The position numbers and the translations under genes are program-made. DNA of 64,000 nucleotides from Accumulibacter jenkinsii. Lineage in GTDB: Bacteria; Pseudomonadota; Gammaproteobacteria; Burkholderiales; Rhodocyclaceae. The notes beneath the pieces were generated by a model. That model was given only the letters and a program-made list of their open reading frames with translations. It was not told the origin of the DNA and did not search any database. Below are positions 25,107-34,206 of this stretch, piece after piece. Numbering within the stretch: position 1 is the stretch's first letter; the number at the start of each line of letters is the position of its first letter. Location of the stretch: NCBI GenBank assembly GCA_036625225.1, contig JAZKUF010000001.1:1302001-1366000 (forward strand). Reading direction: 5' to 3'.

Positions 25107-27201
25107 CAAGCCTGAAAAAGCATCTTCCTTAATCAACCGCTTGCGGTCTAAAAAAAGCTCGAGTGGCACTACACGCCGGTGATTTGGATTCAGATGATCA
25201 GTTTTCTGGTTCCTCCTGGTGCGCAGTTGAGCCCCAGCGCCTGGTAGATCGCCATCAGCTCGGGCTCGGCGACGGTCGCTTTGCGCACATGCAAGGAGCG
25301 CCCGTCACGCTGGGTAAAGGTCGCCGTGACCCGGCGCTGTACCGAGAGGATGTCGCGCAGGGTGGCCCAACTGTCGGTTATTCCCGCCGCCTTGAGCTTG
25401 ACCCGCAGGAACTGGACGCACTGATAGGCGAGCACGGTAATGAAGAGATGCCCGTCGGCGCGCACTTCGTTGGTGTGATAGACGGGCCGCAGGCCAAGCT
25501 CGCTCTTCAGGCTGCGAAAAACGCTCTCCAGGTCGGTGAGCATCGTATAGGTGCGCCAGAGGCGTTCTTCATCCCAGGTCAGTTCGTTGGTGCGCAGGCA
25601 ATAGACGCCGGGATGGGTGGCCATCGTGCCGGCGACCAGCTCCTTCTGCCAGGTGATCGCGCTCACCTTCTTGCCCTCGTCGCTGATGAACTGGACTTGA
25701 TAGTGTTGGCTGGCGCCGCGGCTCTTCTGTTTGAGTCGGCCCAGACGTTCGAGCAGTTTGTCGTGGCGTTTCTCGCTCTGCGGCTTTTGCAGACCCTCGC
25801 TCAGCTCCTGCAATCCCGCTTCAAACCGCTGGCAGGCCTGCGCGAGCATCGCTTCTTCCTTGAGTTGCCGACTCGGTGAGTGGCAATACAGGCAGATTTC
25901 CTTGCCGTCCGGGCTGGGTTCCTTCTGCAGATGGAGCGGCTCCTCGCTGGCAGTCTCAATGGTCACCGCGCGGCTCTGGTCGAACTGGCGCTTGCCGCCG
26001 CGGCGAACCACCAGATAGCGATAGCCGTGTTCGGCCAGCCAGCTCACATTGGCCTCGGTGGCAATACCGGCGTCCATCACCACCAGCGCGCCCGCCGGAG
26101 TGCCGAGCCCGGCCAGCATGGCAGAGAGCGTGCCGGGTTCCGAGACGTTGCCGGCAAAGGTCTGTGAGCGCCTGACGAAGCCACTGCCGTCGAGCACCAG
26201 ACCAAGCGTCACCAGCGGGCAGTCACTGCGTCTCTCCTTCGAACGCCCCCGCCGGGCCTTGGCATTGCCGCTGGCTTCGCCTTCGAAATAGGTGTTGCTC
26301 AGGTCGTACAGCGTGACCGTCTCTGGCAGATCAAAGAGCGTCTGGACAGAGCCAAAGAGCCGCGCTTCGATCGCTTCACGATGCTTCATCAGAACATCCG
26401 AGGCACGGTACAAACCCATGTGAGAGATCGACAGGAAGTCGAAGTCGAGCAATTCGCCCAAGGCGCTATGGTGTTGCAGCCAGTTCCAGGTTGCCCGTTC
26501 CGACCCCGGCTGGCCCATTCTGCCGATCAGGCTACCGATGATCGAGGCTTGCACGATGCCATTGACGCCCAGATCCTTCAGCGTTTCAAGGAGCCCCAGT
26601 TCGCTCAGCGCATGCAGGCCGACCTGCTCCACCCCCACCGAGCGGGGCTGGGTCATCCGCAGCGAGTCCACATCGACTTCCTGGAAGTCTAGCGGCGGGC
26701 ACGGTTTGCTGGCTGGCCCGGCGTCCCCCTCACTGGGCTGCCCCGCCGCAGACGCCAGGGTTGGCGCCTGCGCCACCAGTTGCGCAAAGTAGCGCTGCGC
26801 CGCCCGCTCGATGGCCTCCGGGCAGGGCAAGGGCAGGAGCAGCCCCTGAGGATTGAGCAACTGCTCGATGCGGCTACTCAACAGCGGCCAGTCTTCCTGC
26901 TTGATCGGGAAGTGCCGCCCCAGGTTCAGTACCGTGATCTGACGGACCTTGCCCCCGATACGCTGCGTGCGCACCAGTCGATAGGTGAAGTAGCCCTCAC
27001 CCGTGGCTTTGTTGTTCGTTCTCGTTTGGCGTATAAACATCCACACGAGCGTACAACAAAAACAAGGGGTTTGGCCGCCTCAGCCAAACTATTATGGCAC
27101 CACAAAACGTTTTGGAAAATCTACCAACAATAAAATCAACCGCCTAGGCGCGCGCTGCCCGGGAAAAGACCGGAATATGCCAGGAAGATGTTAAAGAGGG
27201 G
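25096..27201. mobile_element. insertion sequence, IS1634 family, about 2.1 kb
   Basis: The element carries one transposase gene on the minus strand and is flanked by 4-bp CTGG repeats. Its ends are imperfect inverted repeats: reading inwards, the left end is CCGAAGTTTAACA and the right end CCCCTCTTTAACA, identical at positions 1-2 and 7-13 in register. It interrupts the ATPase domain of a hybrid kinase, and its removal would restore the frame. The IS1634-family assignment comes from the transposase. The exact ends are inferred from the restored host frame and the matching termini. Confidence 0.85.
25190..27040 (-). CDS. IS1634-family transposase
   Basis: 616 residues from ATG 27040 (a GTG at 27046 is also possible). 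The start MFIRQTRTNNKATGEGYF and RIGGKVRQITVLNLGRHF are typical of IS1634-family transposases, which belong to the IS4-like DDE superfamily. Later parts fit the DDE catalytic core: YDLSNTYFEG, LVVMDAGIATEANVSWL and the Y-(2)-R/E region around TMLTDLESVFRSLKSELG. The frame is intact, so the element may still be active. The gene runs against the surrounding operon. A 7-bp inverted repeat (27069-27075, 27083-27089) lies just upstream of its start. Confidence 0.93.
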   Translation of the reverse strand: MFIRQTRTNNKATGEGYFTYRLVRTQRIGGKVRQITVLNLGRHFPIKQEDWPLLSSRIEQLLNPQGLLLPLPCPEAIERAAQRYFAQLVAQAPTLASAAGQPSEGDAGPASKPCPPLDFQEVDVDSLRMTQPRSVGVEQVGLHALSELGLLETLKDLGVNGIVQASIIGSLIGRMGQPGSERATWNWLQHHSALGELLDFDFLSISHMGLYRASDVLMKHREAIEARLFGSVQTLFDLPETVTLYDLSNTYFEGEASGNAKARRGRSKERRSDCPLVTLGLVLDGSGFVRRSQTFAGNVSEPGTLSAMLAGLGTPAGALVVMDAGIATEANVSWLAEHGYRYLVVRRGGKRQFDQSRAVTIETASEEPLHLQKEPSPDGKEICLYCHSPSRQLKEEAMLAQACQRFEAGLQELSEGLQKPQSEKRHDKLLERLGRLKQKSRGASQHYQVQFISDEGKKVSAITWQKELVAGTMATHPGVYCLRTNELTWDEERLWRTYTMLTDLESVFRSLKSELGLRPVYHTNEVRADGHLFITVLAYQCVQFLRVKLKAAGITDSWATLRDILSVQRRVTATFTQRDGRSLHVRKATVAEPELMAIYQALGLNCAPGGTRKLII

Positions 27202-27205
27202 CTGG
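27202..27205. repeat. target-site duplication CTGG, right copy
   Basis: Right-hand copy of the 4-bp repeat that flanks the IS. The host kinase frame resumes at base 27206. Confidence 0.7.
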
Positions 27206-28368
27206 GGCTTGCCATCTGCCGCCGTCTCGCCGCCATGATGGATGGCCAGATCAGCGTCAGCAGCCGCCTCGGGCAGGGCAGCACCTTTGTCGCCCGCGTC
27301 TGTCTGCGCGTCGGTGAGCCGGACGACCTGCCGTCGGTCGCCAGCACTGCCGACGTCGCCTTGCCGCTCGCTTACCGCAACGCCCGGGTGCTGGTGGTCG
27401 AGGACCAGCCGATCAACCGCGAGATCGTCGAGGCGCTGCTGGCCGAAGTCGGCATCACGCCGGTCCTCGTCGAACACGGCCAGGCCGCCCTCGACCAGCT
27501 CTTCAGCGCCGGGCCCGAGGCTTTCGACCTGGTGTTGATGGACATTCAGATGCCGATCATGGACGGGCTGACGGCAACCCGCGCCCTGCGCGCGCGCAGC
27601 GAATTCGCCGACCTGCCGATCATCGCCATGACCGCACACACCATGGAGCACGAAAAGGAGATCAGCAGCGCCGCCGGGATGAACGATCACATCGGCAAGC
27701 CCTTTGACACACCGGCCTTCTACCGTCTGCTCGCCAAATGGCTGCCCGCCGACCGGCAGCAGTCGGCAGCGCTGCCCATGATTCCCCCGGCGCCGCCCTT
27801 GCCGGTGATCCCCGGCCTTGATAGCGCCGCCGGACTGCAGCGCTTTGCCGGCAACAGCAGCCGCTACCGGCACTGGCTGAGTGAATTCGGCAAGGAATCG
27901 GCGGGCTTCGTCGCCAGCCTCGACCGGCTGCTTGACGACGGCCAGCGCGCCGAGGCCGGACGCGCGGTGCACGCCTTCAGGGGTCGGGTCGGACTGCTCG
28001 GCATGGACGAACTGCACGCGCTGTCGTCGCAACTCGAACAGGCCATCCGCAGCGATGCCGGCTGCCAGGAACTGAGACAGCAACTGGCGCAGGCAATCGT
28101 TGCCATGGTGCACGAGCTGCAGACCATGCTGCCGCCGGCGGCAACCTTCAGTGTTGCCGGCGCTCGCCCCGAGGGCGCGCTGCCGGCGACGATCGGCGCG
28201 CTGCGCGAGCGGCTGGCGGCGGCCGATGGCGACTGCGCGGCGCTCATCGAAGCCTGCCTGGGCGATCCCCGGAACAGCCCCTGGTCAGCGCTGCTGCAGC
28301 AAGCCCTGGCGGCGGTGCAGCGCTTTGACTTCGACGCTGCCGAGCGCCTGCTGCGGCCCGCGGACTGA
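27206..28368 (+). pseudogene. hybrid sensor kinase, 3' part (ATPase end, receiver, HPt)
   Basis: The reading frame resumes with GLAICRRLAAMMDGQISV, the end of the HATPase domain. A receiver follows (YRNARVLVVEDQPINREI, phospho-acceptor in LMDIQMPIMDG, residue 873 of the restored protein; Lys in HIGKPF). Then comes an HPt domain with the phospho-His in AVHAFRGRVGLLGM (residue 1016 when restored), and a tail SALLQQALAAVQRFDFDAAE. An internal ATG at 27235 could in principle start a free receiver-HPt protein, but I see no good ribosome site. The tail is shared with the next kinase, a tandem paralogue that starts 4 bp later. Confidence 0.88.
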
Positions 28369-28371
28369 GCC

Positions 28372-30936
28372 ATGCCAGGCGCTCAAGAACGCCGGCGACC
28401 GACGCTGCTGCCGGCGATGCTCGCCCTCCTGGCGGTCGCTCTCGCTTACGCCGCGATGATCGTGCACCGCGACCTGGAGCGGGAAAGACTCGCGCGCAGG
28501 ACTGCCCTCGCCGATTATGCGGCGCAGTCGCTGTCATTGAGCGACGAGTTCTTTAACCGCCAGGAATCGGTGCTCACCGCAGTCGCCGCCAGCAGCTGCC
28601 TCACGATGCGCCAGGCCGAGGCCTGTGACGCGTACTTTTCGCGCCTGCTCGGCAGCTTTCCCGACGCCGAGAATTTCGCTGCCAGCGACCGCGATGGCGT
28701 ATTCTTTGCGTCCTCGCTGCGCCTGCCGCTGCCGCCGCCAAACGTGCGCGACTTGCCGTTCTTCGAAAAACTCGCGGGTGGACGTTCGGCAATGCTCATG
28801 GATCCGCATCTCGGCCCGGTTTCCGGCAAACAGGTGGTCGGCATCGCCATTCCCCTGCGCGACGCAAATGGCGACTTCGACGGGGTGATCGGCGTCAGCG
28901 TCGGCTTCGCGCAGCTCGAAAAGCTGTTGCATGACGGCAGCGACGGCAGGCACCACCTCGCCGTGGTCGACGGGCAGCAACGGCTGATCCTCGTCGCCGG
29001 CCCGCTCGCCGGCGAGCGCAACCAAGCGGCGACCCTGATCGCGGCGGTCCTCGAGCGCGAAGGGGAAAACCGGGTCTCGCTCGGCGGGCAGGATTTCCTC
29101 ACCCACACCCGCTTCCTGCGTGCCGGCGAGTGGAAGATCGTCGCCTTCGGCGCAGCCGGTTTCGGCCTGCGCGAGTACCTCGCGACAAATCTGCTGCTGC
29201 CCGCCCTGCTCCTGCCGTTGCTGCTGCTGGGTAGCCTCGGGCTGCTCGTCCACCGCCGCGAACGGCGCGCCGTCGCACGGCTGGCAGCCAGCGAGGAGCG
29301 CCTGCGAGTGGCCCGCGACGTGCTCGAAAGCGAGGTCGCCGAGCGCACGGCAGAACTCTCCGCCAGTGCGCAGAAACTGCGCGACCAGCAACTGCAGCTC
29401 GAAGAGCTGGTGCAGCAGCGGACCACCGAGCTGACCCGGGCGCTCGCAGCCGCCCGCCTCGCCGACCAGGCCAAGAACCAGTTCCTGGCCAACGTCAGCC
29501 ACGAACTGCGCACGCCGCTGAACGCGGTGATCGGTCTGTCGGGTCTCGCGCGCCGCCTGAGTACCGATCCGCGGCAGCAGGATTACCTCGACAAGGTGAG
29601 CAACGCCGCCAAGTCACTGGCCCGGCTGATCAACGATCTGCTCGATCTGAGCAAGATCGTCGCCGGCCGTCTGGAGTTCGCCAACACGCCTTTCAGCCTG
29701 CGCGGGATGGCGGCCCGCAGCCGCTCGGTGATCCTGCACAAGGCCATCGAGAAGGGTCTGGAGCTGGTCGAGCGGATCGACGAGGAGGTCCCCGACCTGC
29801 TGATCGGCGATCCGCTGCGCATCGAACAGATTCTCCTCAACCTCTTGAGCAACGCGATCAAGTTCACCCCGGCCGGTCGCATCGACCTCCATATCGCGCT
29901 CGCCGAACGTCAGGCGACGCGTCTGTGCCTCGCGATCGAGGTCAGCGACACCGGCGTCGGCATCGACGAAGCCACCGTCGCGCAGCTCTTCAGGCCGTTC
30001 ATCCAGGCCGACGCCAGCGTCACGCGCAAGTACGGCGGCAGCGGCCTCGGACTCGCGATCTGCAAACACCTGGCCGAGCTGATGGCCGGCGACATCAGCG
30101 TCAGCAGCTGCCCGGGAGTCGGCAGCACCTTTCGCGTCACGCTCTGGCTGGCACCCGGCGACGCCACGCCGGCCAGCCGCGAGGCCGACCGGCCGGCGCT
30201 GCCAGTGGGCTACCAGAACGCGCAGGTGCTGGTGGTCGAGGACCAGCCGCTCAACCGGGAGATCGTCGATGCCCTGCTCAACGCCGTCGGCATCACTCCG
30301 GCGGTCGCCGGCAACGGCCGCGAAGCGCTCGATCTGCTGCACGAGGTCGGACCCCGGGCTTTCGACCTGATCCTCATGGACATCCAGATGCCGGTCATGG
30401 ACGGCCTCAGCGCAAGCCGCGAGTTGCGCGCCCGGGCGGGTTTCGAGAGGCTGCCGATCATCGCCATGACCGCCCACACGATGGCGCACGAGAAGGAGGT
30501 CAGCGCGGCCGCCGGGATGAACGACTTCATCGGCAAACCGTTCGACAACCAGGCTTTCTACGAAACGCTGGCAAAGTGGATTCCGCGCCGCAAGCATCAA
30601 CTGGCGGCAGCGATCACCACCCCTGTGGCAGTTTTGCCGGCGCCCCCAGAGACCGGCCAGTGCGCGCCGCCGGCGGCGATCGACAGCTTCATGGCACCCC
30701 CCGCCGGCCCGCCGCCGGCCGCCATCGCGGCCGTCATCGCGCTCCTCGAAAGCGCCGACGGCGGCAGCGCGGGTGCCATCGAGGAGATTCTCGACGAGTT
30801 TGACCAGACGGCGTGGGCGCCGCTGCTGCAGGCGGCCCTGGTGCGCGTGCACGGCTTCGATTTTGACGCCGCGCGCCGTTTTTTTCCGCCTAACGAGAGC
30901 GCTCGAACGTGCAGCAGCGCCCCCCGGACAAGATGA
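28372..30936 (+). CDS. hybrid sensor histidine kinase (dCache-like sensor, HisKA, HATPase, REC)
   Basis: 854 residues. Membrane segment (about 11-30), periplasmic dCache-like sensor (about 35-275, with FAASDRDGVFFASSLR and VVGIAIPLRDANGDFDGVIG), second membrane segment (about 276-297), coiled coil, HisKA with His377 in NVSHELRTPLN, HATPase with LLSNAIKF and GGSGLGLAI, receiver with Asp670 in LMDIQMPVMDG and Lys in FIGKPF. It is a tandem paralogue of the IS-split kinase: kinase core, linker and receiver are nearly alike, but the sensors differ and this protein has no HPt. Only the last tail piece, WAPLLQAALVRVHGFDFDAAR, remains of the region after it. It overlaps the HD-GYP regulator by 4 bp. 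Confidence 0.93.
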   Translation: MPGAQERRRPTLLPAMLALLAVALAYAAMIVHRDLERERLARRTALADYAAQSLSLSDEFFNRQESVLTAVAASSCLTMRQAEACDAYFSRLLGSFPDAENFAASDRDGVFFASSLRLPLPPPNVRDLPFFEKLAGGRSAMLMDPHLGPVSGKQVVGIAIPLRDANGDFDGVIGVSVGFAQLEKLLHDGSDGRHHLAVVDGQQRLILVAGPLAGERNQAATLIAAVLEREGENRVSLGGQDFLTHTRFLRAGEWKIVAFGAAGFGLREYLATNLLLPALLLPLLLLGSLGLLVHRRERRAVARLAASEERLRVARDVLESEVAERTAELSASAQKLRDQQLQLEELVQQRTTELTRALAAARLADQAKNQFLANVSHELRTPLNAVIGLSGLARRLSTDPRQQDYLDKVSNAAKSLARLINDLLDLSKIVAGRLEFANTPFSLRGMAARSRSVILHKAIEKGLELVERIDEEVPDLLIGDPLRIEQILLNLLSNAIKFTPAGRIDLHIALAERQATRLCLAIEVSDTGVGIDEATVAQLFRPFIQADASVTRKYGGSGLGLAICKHLAELMAGDISVSSCPGVGSTFRVTLWLAPGDATPASREADRPALPVGYQNAQVLVVEDQPLNREIVDALLNAVGITPAVAGNGREALDLLHEVGPRAFDLILMDIQMPVMDGLSASRELRARAGFERLPIIAMTAHTMAHEKEVSAAAGMNDFIGKPFDNQAFYETLAKWIPRRKHQLAAAITTPVAVLPAPPETGQCAPPAAIDSFMAPPAGPPPAAIAAVIALLESADGGSAGAIEEILDEFDQTAWAPLLQAALVRVHGFDFDAARRFFPPNESARTCSSAPRTR

Positions 30937-32051
30937 AAACCATCCTCCTGATCGACGACGACCTGGCCACCCTCGAGGTGATCAACGAATGCCTGCGCCC
31001 GCACTTCCGGACCCGTATCGCCACCCGCGGCGGCAAGGGAATGGCGCTGGCGCAGCTCTTGCCCGCGCCCGACCTGGTGCTGCTCGATCTGGAACTGCCT
31101 GACGTCAATGGCTACCAGGTCTGCGCGGCACTCAAGGCCGACCCCCGGACCGCCGACATGCCGGTGATCTTTCTTTCCAGCCACGTCGACATCGCCGACA
31201 TCACGCGCGGCCTCGAACTCGGCGCCGTCGACTACGTCCCCAAACCGGTAGCGCCGCCGATCCTGCTCGCGCGCGTGCGCACCCATCTTCGCCTGCGCGA
31301 GGCGCAGCTTCATCTCGCCGACCGCAACCTGCACCTCGAGTCGCTGGTGCTCGACCGGACGCGCGATCTCGAGGCGAAAACCGCCGATCTGCAGCGCAAC
31401 CAGGAACTGACCATCGTCGCCCTCGGCGCCATCGCCGAAACCCGCGACAACGAAACCGGCAACCATATTCGCCGCACCCGCGGCTACGTCCAGACGCTGG
31501 TCGACGCCCTCCTGCAGCAGCCGGCGCAACGGCGGCGACTGCCACTCGACGAATGGGCGCTGATCGGCAAATGCGCCCCCCTGCACGATATCGGCAAGGT
31601 CGGCATTCCCGACCAGATCCTGCTCAAACCGGGCCCCCTCGACGCCGCCGAGTTCGAAACCATGAAACAGCATACGACGCTCGGCCGCAACGCGCTGCGC
31701 ATGGCCGAGCAACGCGTCGATACCCACTCGCCCTTTCTGCGCATCGCGAGCGAAATCGTCTATTCGCATCACGAACGCTGGAACGGCACGGGCTATCCGC
31801 TGGGCCTGGCCGGTGAGGCGATCCCGCTGCCTGCACGCCTGATGGCGGTGGCCGACGTGTACGACGCGCTGATCAGCAAGCGCGTCTACAAACCCGCTTT
31901 CCCCCACGCGCGGGCGGTGGAGATCATCGTCGAGGGGCGCGGCGAGCATTTCGATCCGCTGCTGGTCGACTGCTTTCTGGTCTGCGCCGGGACCTTCGAC
32001 GAAATCGCCCGGCAACACAGCGACGAGCTGGGCGACGGGGCAGACCGGTGA
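30933..32051 (+). CDS. response regulator with HD-GYP domain (RpfG-type)
   Basis: 372 residues from ATG 30933, which overlaps the kinase stop (ATGA); an ATG at 30909 is also in frame. Receiver with DDD, Asp52 in LLDLELPDVNG and Lys in VPKPV; coiled-coil linker; then the HD-GYP domain with HIRRTRGYVQTL, the HD pair in APLHDIGKVGIPD, HHERWNGTGYP (the GYP motif intact) and VADVYDALIS. HD-GYP domains hydrolyse cyclic-di-GMP. This one is very probably driven by one of the two hybrid kinases before it and would lower cyclic-di-GMP on phosphorylation. It contrasts with the degenerate EAL protein in the same block. Confidence 0.94.
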   Translation: MKTILLIDDDLATLEVINECLRPHFRTRIATRGGKGMALAQLLPAPDLVLLDLELPDVNGYQVCAALKADPRTADMPVIFLSSHVDIADITRGLELGAVDYVPKPVAPPILLARVRTHLRLREAQLHLADRNLHLESLVLDRTRDLEAKTADLQRNQELTIVALGAIAETRDNETGNHIRRTRGYVQTLVDALLQQPAQRRRLPLDEWALIGKCAPLHDIGKVGIPDQILLKPGPLDAAEFETMKQHTTLGRNALRMAEQRVDTHSPFLRIASEIVYSHHERWNGTGYPLGLAGEAIPLPARLMAVADVYDALISKRVYKPAFPHARAVEIIVEGRGEHFDPLLVDCFLVCAGTFDEIARQHSDELGDGADR

Positions 32052-33139
32052 ACGAGGCGCCGATCCGGGTGCTGGTCATCGACGACTCGGCACTCGTCCG
32101 GCAGACGGTCGCCCAGGCGCTCACCCGGCAGCCGGGAATCGAGGTGACGGCGAGCGCCGCCAACCCGGTGCTGGTCGGCGAGCGGATGCAAAAGGCCTGG
32201 CCGGATGTCATCCTGCTCGACATCGCCGGGCCACGGATCGATGGTCTCGCCTTTCTGCGCCGGCTGATGGCCGAACGGCCGACCCCGGTGATCATCTGCT
32301 CGTCGCTCGCCGAAGCCGGCAACGACACCCTGCTGCAGGCGCTCGCGGCCGGCGCGGTGAGCATCATCGCGAGGCCGCAGTTCGGCCTCAAGGATTTCCT
32401 CGACAGCACCGTGCCCGACATCGTCGCGGCCATCCGCGCCGCCGCGAAGACCCGCGTGCGGCAGCCGCTGCGCGGTGCTGCCGGCTCGCTGCCGCCGGCG
32501 ATGATGGCGCGACTGGTGCGCAACAGCGCCGACGCGATCCTCCCCGCCGGCGCCGGGGCGACGCTGAAGACGGTCGACAAGGTGATCGCCATGGGCACCT
32601 CGACCGGCGGCACGCAGGCGCTGGAGACGGTGCTGACGCGCCTGCCGCTGACCGTCGCCGGAATCGTCATCGTCCAGCACATGCCCGAGCAGTTCACGGC
32701 GATGTTCGCCGAACGGCTGAACACGCTCTGTGCGATCGAGGTCCGCGAGGGCCGCAACAACGATCGCATCCTGCCCGGACGCGCGCTGATCGCCCCCGGC
32801 GGCAAGCACATGCTGTTGAAGCGCCACGCCGGGCAGTACCAGATCGAGGTGGTCGACGGGCCGCTGGTCAACCGCCACCGGCCGTCGGTCGACGTGCTCT
32901 TTCGCTCGGTTGCCCGCTTTGCCGGCAGCAACGCGATCGGGGTGATCATGACCGGCATGGGTGACGACGGCGCCCGCGGTCTCAAGGAAGTGCACGACGC
33001 CGGCGGCGCGACGATCGCTCAGGATGCGGCTTCCTGCGTCGTTTTCGGGATGCCGAACGAGGCAATCAAGCTCGGCGCCGCCGATCGGGTGCTGCCGCTC
33101 AGCCAGATCGCCGCGGCACTGATCGAGGCCCACCGGTGA
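32048..33139 (+). CDS. cheB: chemotaxis protein-glutamate methylesterase CheB
   Basis: 363 residues from a GTG at 32048 overlapping the previous stop. N-terminal receiver plus C-terminal methylesterase that removes methyl groups from MCPs. The catalytic triad is intact: Ser185 in GTSTGGTQAL, His211 in VQHMPEQFT and Asp307 in MGDDGARG. The receiver keeps Asp58, but the usual V-E-M-P after it is I-A-G-P, and the conserved Lys is Arg109 (IIARPQ). This could weaken or alter phosphorylation control of the esterase. It closes the adaptation set (cheD, cheR, cheB), though it is separated from the others by the kinase genes. Confidence 0.93.
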   Translation: MNEAPIRVLVIDDSALVRQTVAQALTRQPGIEVTASAANPVLVGERMQKAWPDVILLDIAGPRIDGLAFLRRLMAERPTPVIICSSLAEAGNDTLLQALAAGAVSIIARPQFGLKDFLDSTVPDIVAAIRAAAKTRVRQPLRGAAGSLPPAMMARLVRNSADAILPAGAGATLKTVDKVIAMGTSTGGTQALETVLTRLPLTVAGIVIVQHMPEQFTAMFAERLNTLCAIEVREGRNNDRILPGRALIAPGGKHMLLKRHAGQYQIEVVDGPLVNRHRPSVDVLFRSVARFAGSNAIGVIMTGMGDDGARGLKEVHDAGGATIAQDAASCVVFGMPNEAIKLGAADRVLPLSQIAAALIEAHR

Positions 33140-33256
33140 TCTGCCCGGCAGCCACGGGGCGTGCTTTCGAAGCTCCTTCGGAGATCCTCCAGGCCATGAC
33201 CGCTTTGTCCTTTCCTTCCCCCTGCCCCTCTCCCGCAAGCAGGCGAGGGGAGGTTC

Positions 33257-33278
33257 GCAAGTCGCTGGCGCGACTTGC
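33257..33278. repeat. perfect inverted repeat, REP-like
   Basis: Arms GCAAGTCGC and GCGACTTGC around a TGGC loop, between cheB and the HDOD gene. A second hairpin with CCCCTC / GAGGGG arms lies just before it (33226-33250). There is no T-run, so this is not a typical terminator. A related palindrome with the same AGTCGC / GCGACT core lies at 38337-38360. Confidence 0.7.
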
Positions 33279-33308
33279 ACATTAACCAGACGAAGGGGTT
33301 GAACCCTC

Positions 33309-34142
33309 ATGGAACGTTACGACATTCTCAAAAGGATCGCCGCCGAGCTCGACCGCGGCGAGTTCACCTTCCCGACCCATGCGCTGGTGGCCCTCAAGTT
33401 GCAGCGCGCACTCGCCGACCCGGATTGCCACAGCGAGCAGGCCACCCGCCTGATCAAGGCCGAACCGCTGCTGGCGGCAAAGGTCGTCGCGCTCGCCAAT
33501 GCGACCGCCTTCAACCCTTCGGGCCGGTCGATCACCGACGTGCGCACGGCGGTCCTGCGGCTGGGCTTTCGCTATCTGCGTTCGCTCACGGCGTCGGTCG
33601 TCACCCGGCAACTCGCCGCCCCCCTGTCGACCCGCGACCGCGAACTCGCGGCCCGGCTCTGGGAGCATACGGCGCACGTCGCTGCGCTGGCGCACGTCAT
33701 CGCCCGCAAGGTGACCCGGCTCGACCCGGAAACGGCGATGTTCGCCGCCATCGTCCATGAAGTCGGCGCTTTCTACCTGATCTCGCGCTCGGCCGAATAC
33801 CCGGCGCTGTTCGACGAGGACTTCTCGGCCTGGACCGAAACCGGTGAAGCCGAGGTCGGTCGCGCCGTGCTCAAGCTGCTTGCGGTGCCGCAGACGGTGG
33901 TCGACGCGATCGAGGTGACCTGGCGAGGCTTTCTCGCGCTACCGCCGACGACGCTCGGCGACACCCTGCTCCTGGCCGACGAGCTGGCGCCGGTCGAAAG
34001 CCCGCTGCGCGACCTCGAAGGGGCTTCCCGCCAAGACGCCGCGGTGTCGATCGACATGCTGATCGGCAAGGAGACGCTGCTCGAAATCATGCACGAGTCG
34101 GCCGCCGACGTCGTTTCACTGGTCGCCGCGCTGCGCCTGTGA
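33309..34142 (+). CDS. HDOD-domain protein
   Basis: 277 residues, one HDOD domain. Typical stretches are FPTHALVALKLQRAL, LIKAEPLLAAKVVALANAT, DVRTAVLRLGFRYLRSL, and HEVG where true HD hydrolases have the HD pair, so it is not expected to be an enzyme. HDOD proteins are regulatory partners in signalling pathways and often stand beside kinases and chemotaxis genes. It lies 169 bp after cheB, behind two hairpins, so it may have its own promoter. It is the last gene of the plus-strand signalling block and converges on recG. Confidence 0.88.
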   Translation: MERYDILKRIAAELDRGEFTFPTHALVALKLQRALADPDCHSEQATRLIKAEPLLAAKVVALANATAFNPSGRSITDVRTAVLRLGFRYLRSLTASVVTRQLAAPLSTRDRELAARLWEHTAHVAALAHVIARKVTRLDPETAMFAAIVHEVGAFYLISRSAEYPALFDEDFSAWTETGEAEVGRAVLKLLAVPQTVVDAIEVTWRGFLALPPTTLGDTLLLADELAPVESPLRDLEGASRQDAAVSIDMLIGKETLLEIMHESAADVVSLVAALRL

Positions 34143-34206
34143 GGCCGATTGCACGCGCGCAGGCGCTGTCCACTGCTCGCCCGCCTGGCCTGCCGAAGCA
34201 GCGCGT

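Noticed and set aside
27069..27089. Inverted repeat GTTTGGC / GCCAAAC upstream of the transposase start
   Set aside because: It lies inside the IS, not at its end, so it is not the terminal repeat; a regulatory role cannot be shown.
27235..28368. Independent receiver-HPt gene starting at the ATG at 27235
   Set aside because: The frame is the continuation of the kinase interrupted by the IS and no ribosome site precedes the ATG; it is listed as the 3' part of the split gene.
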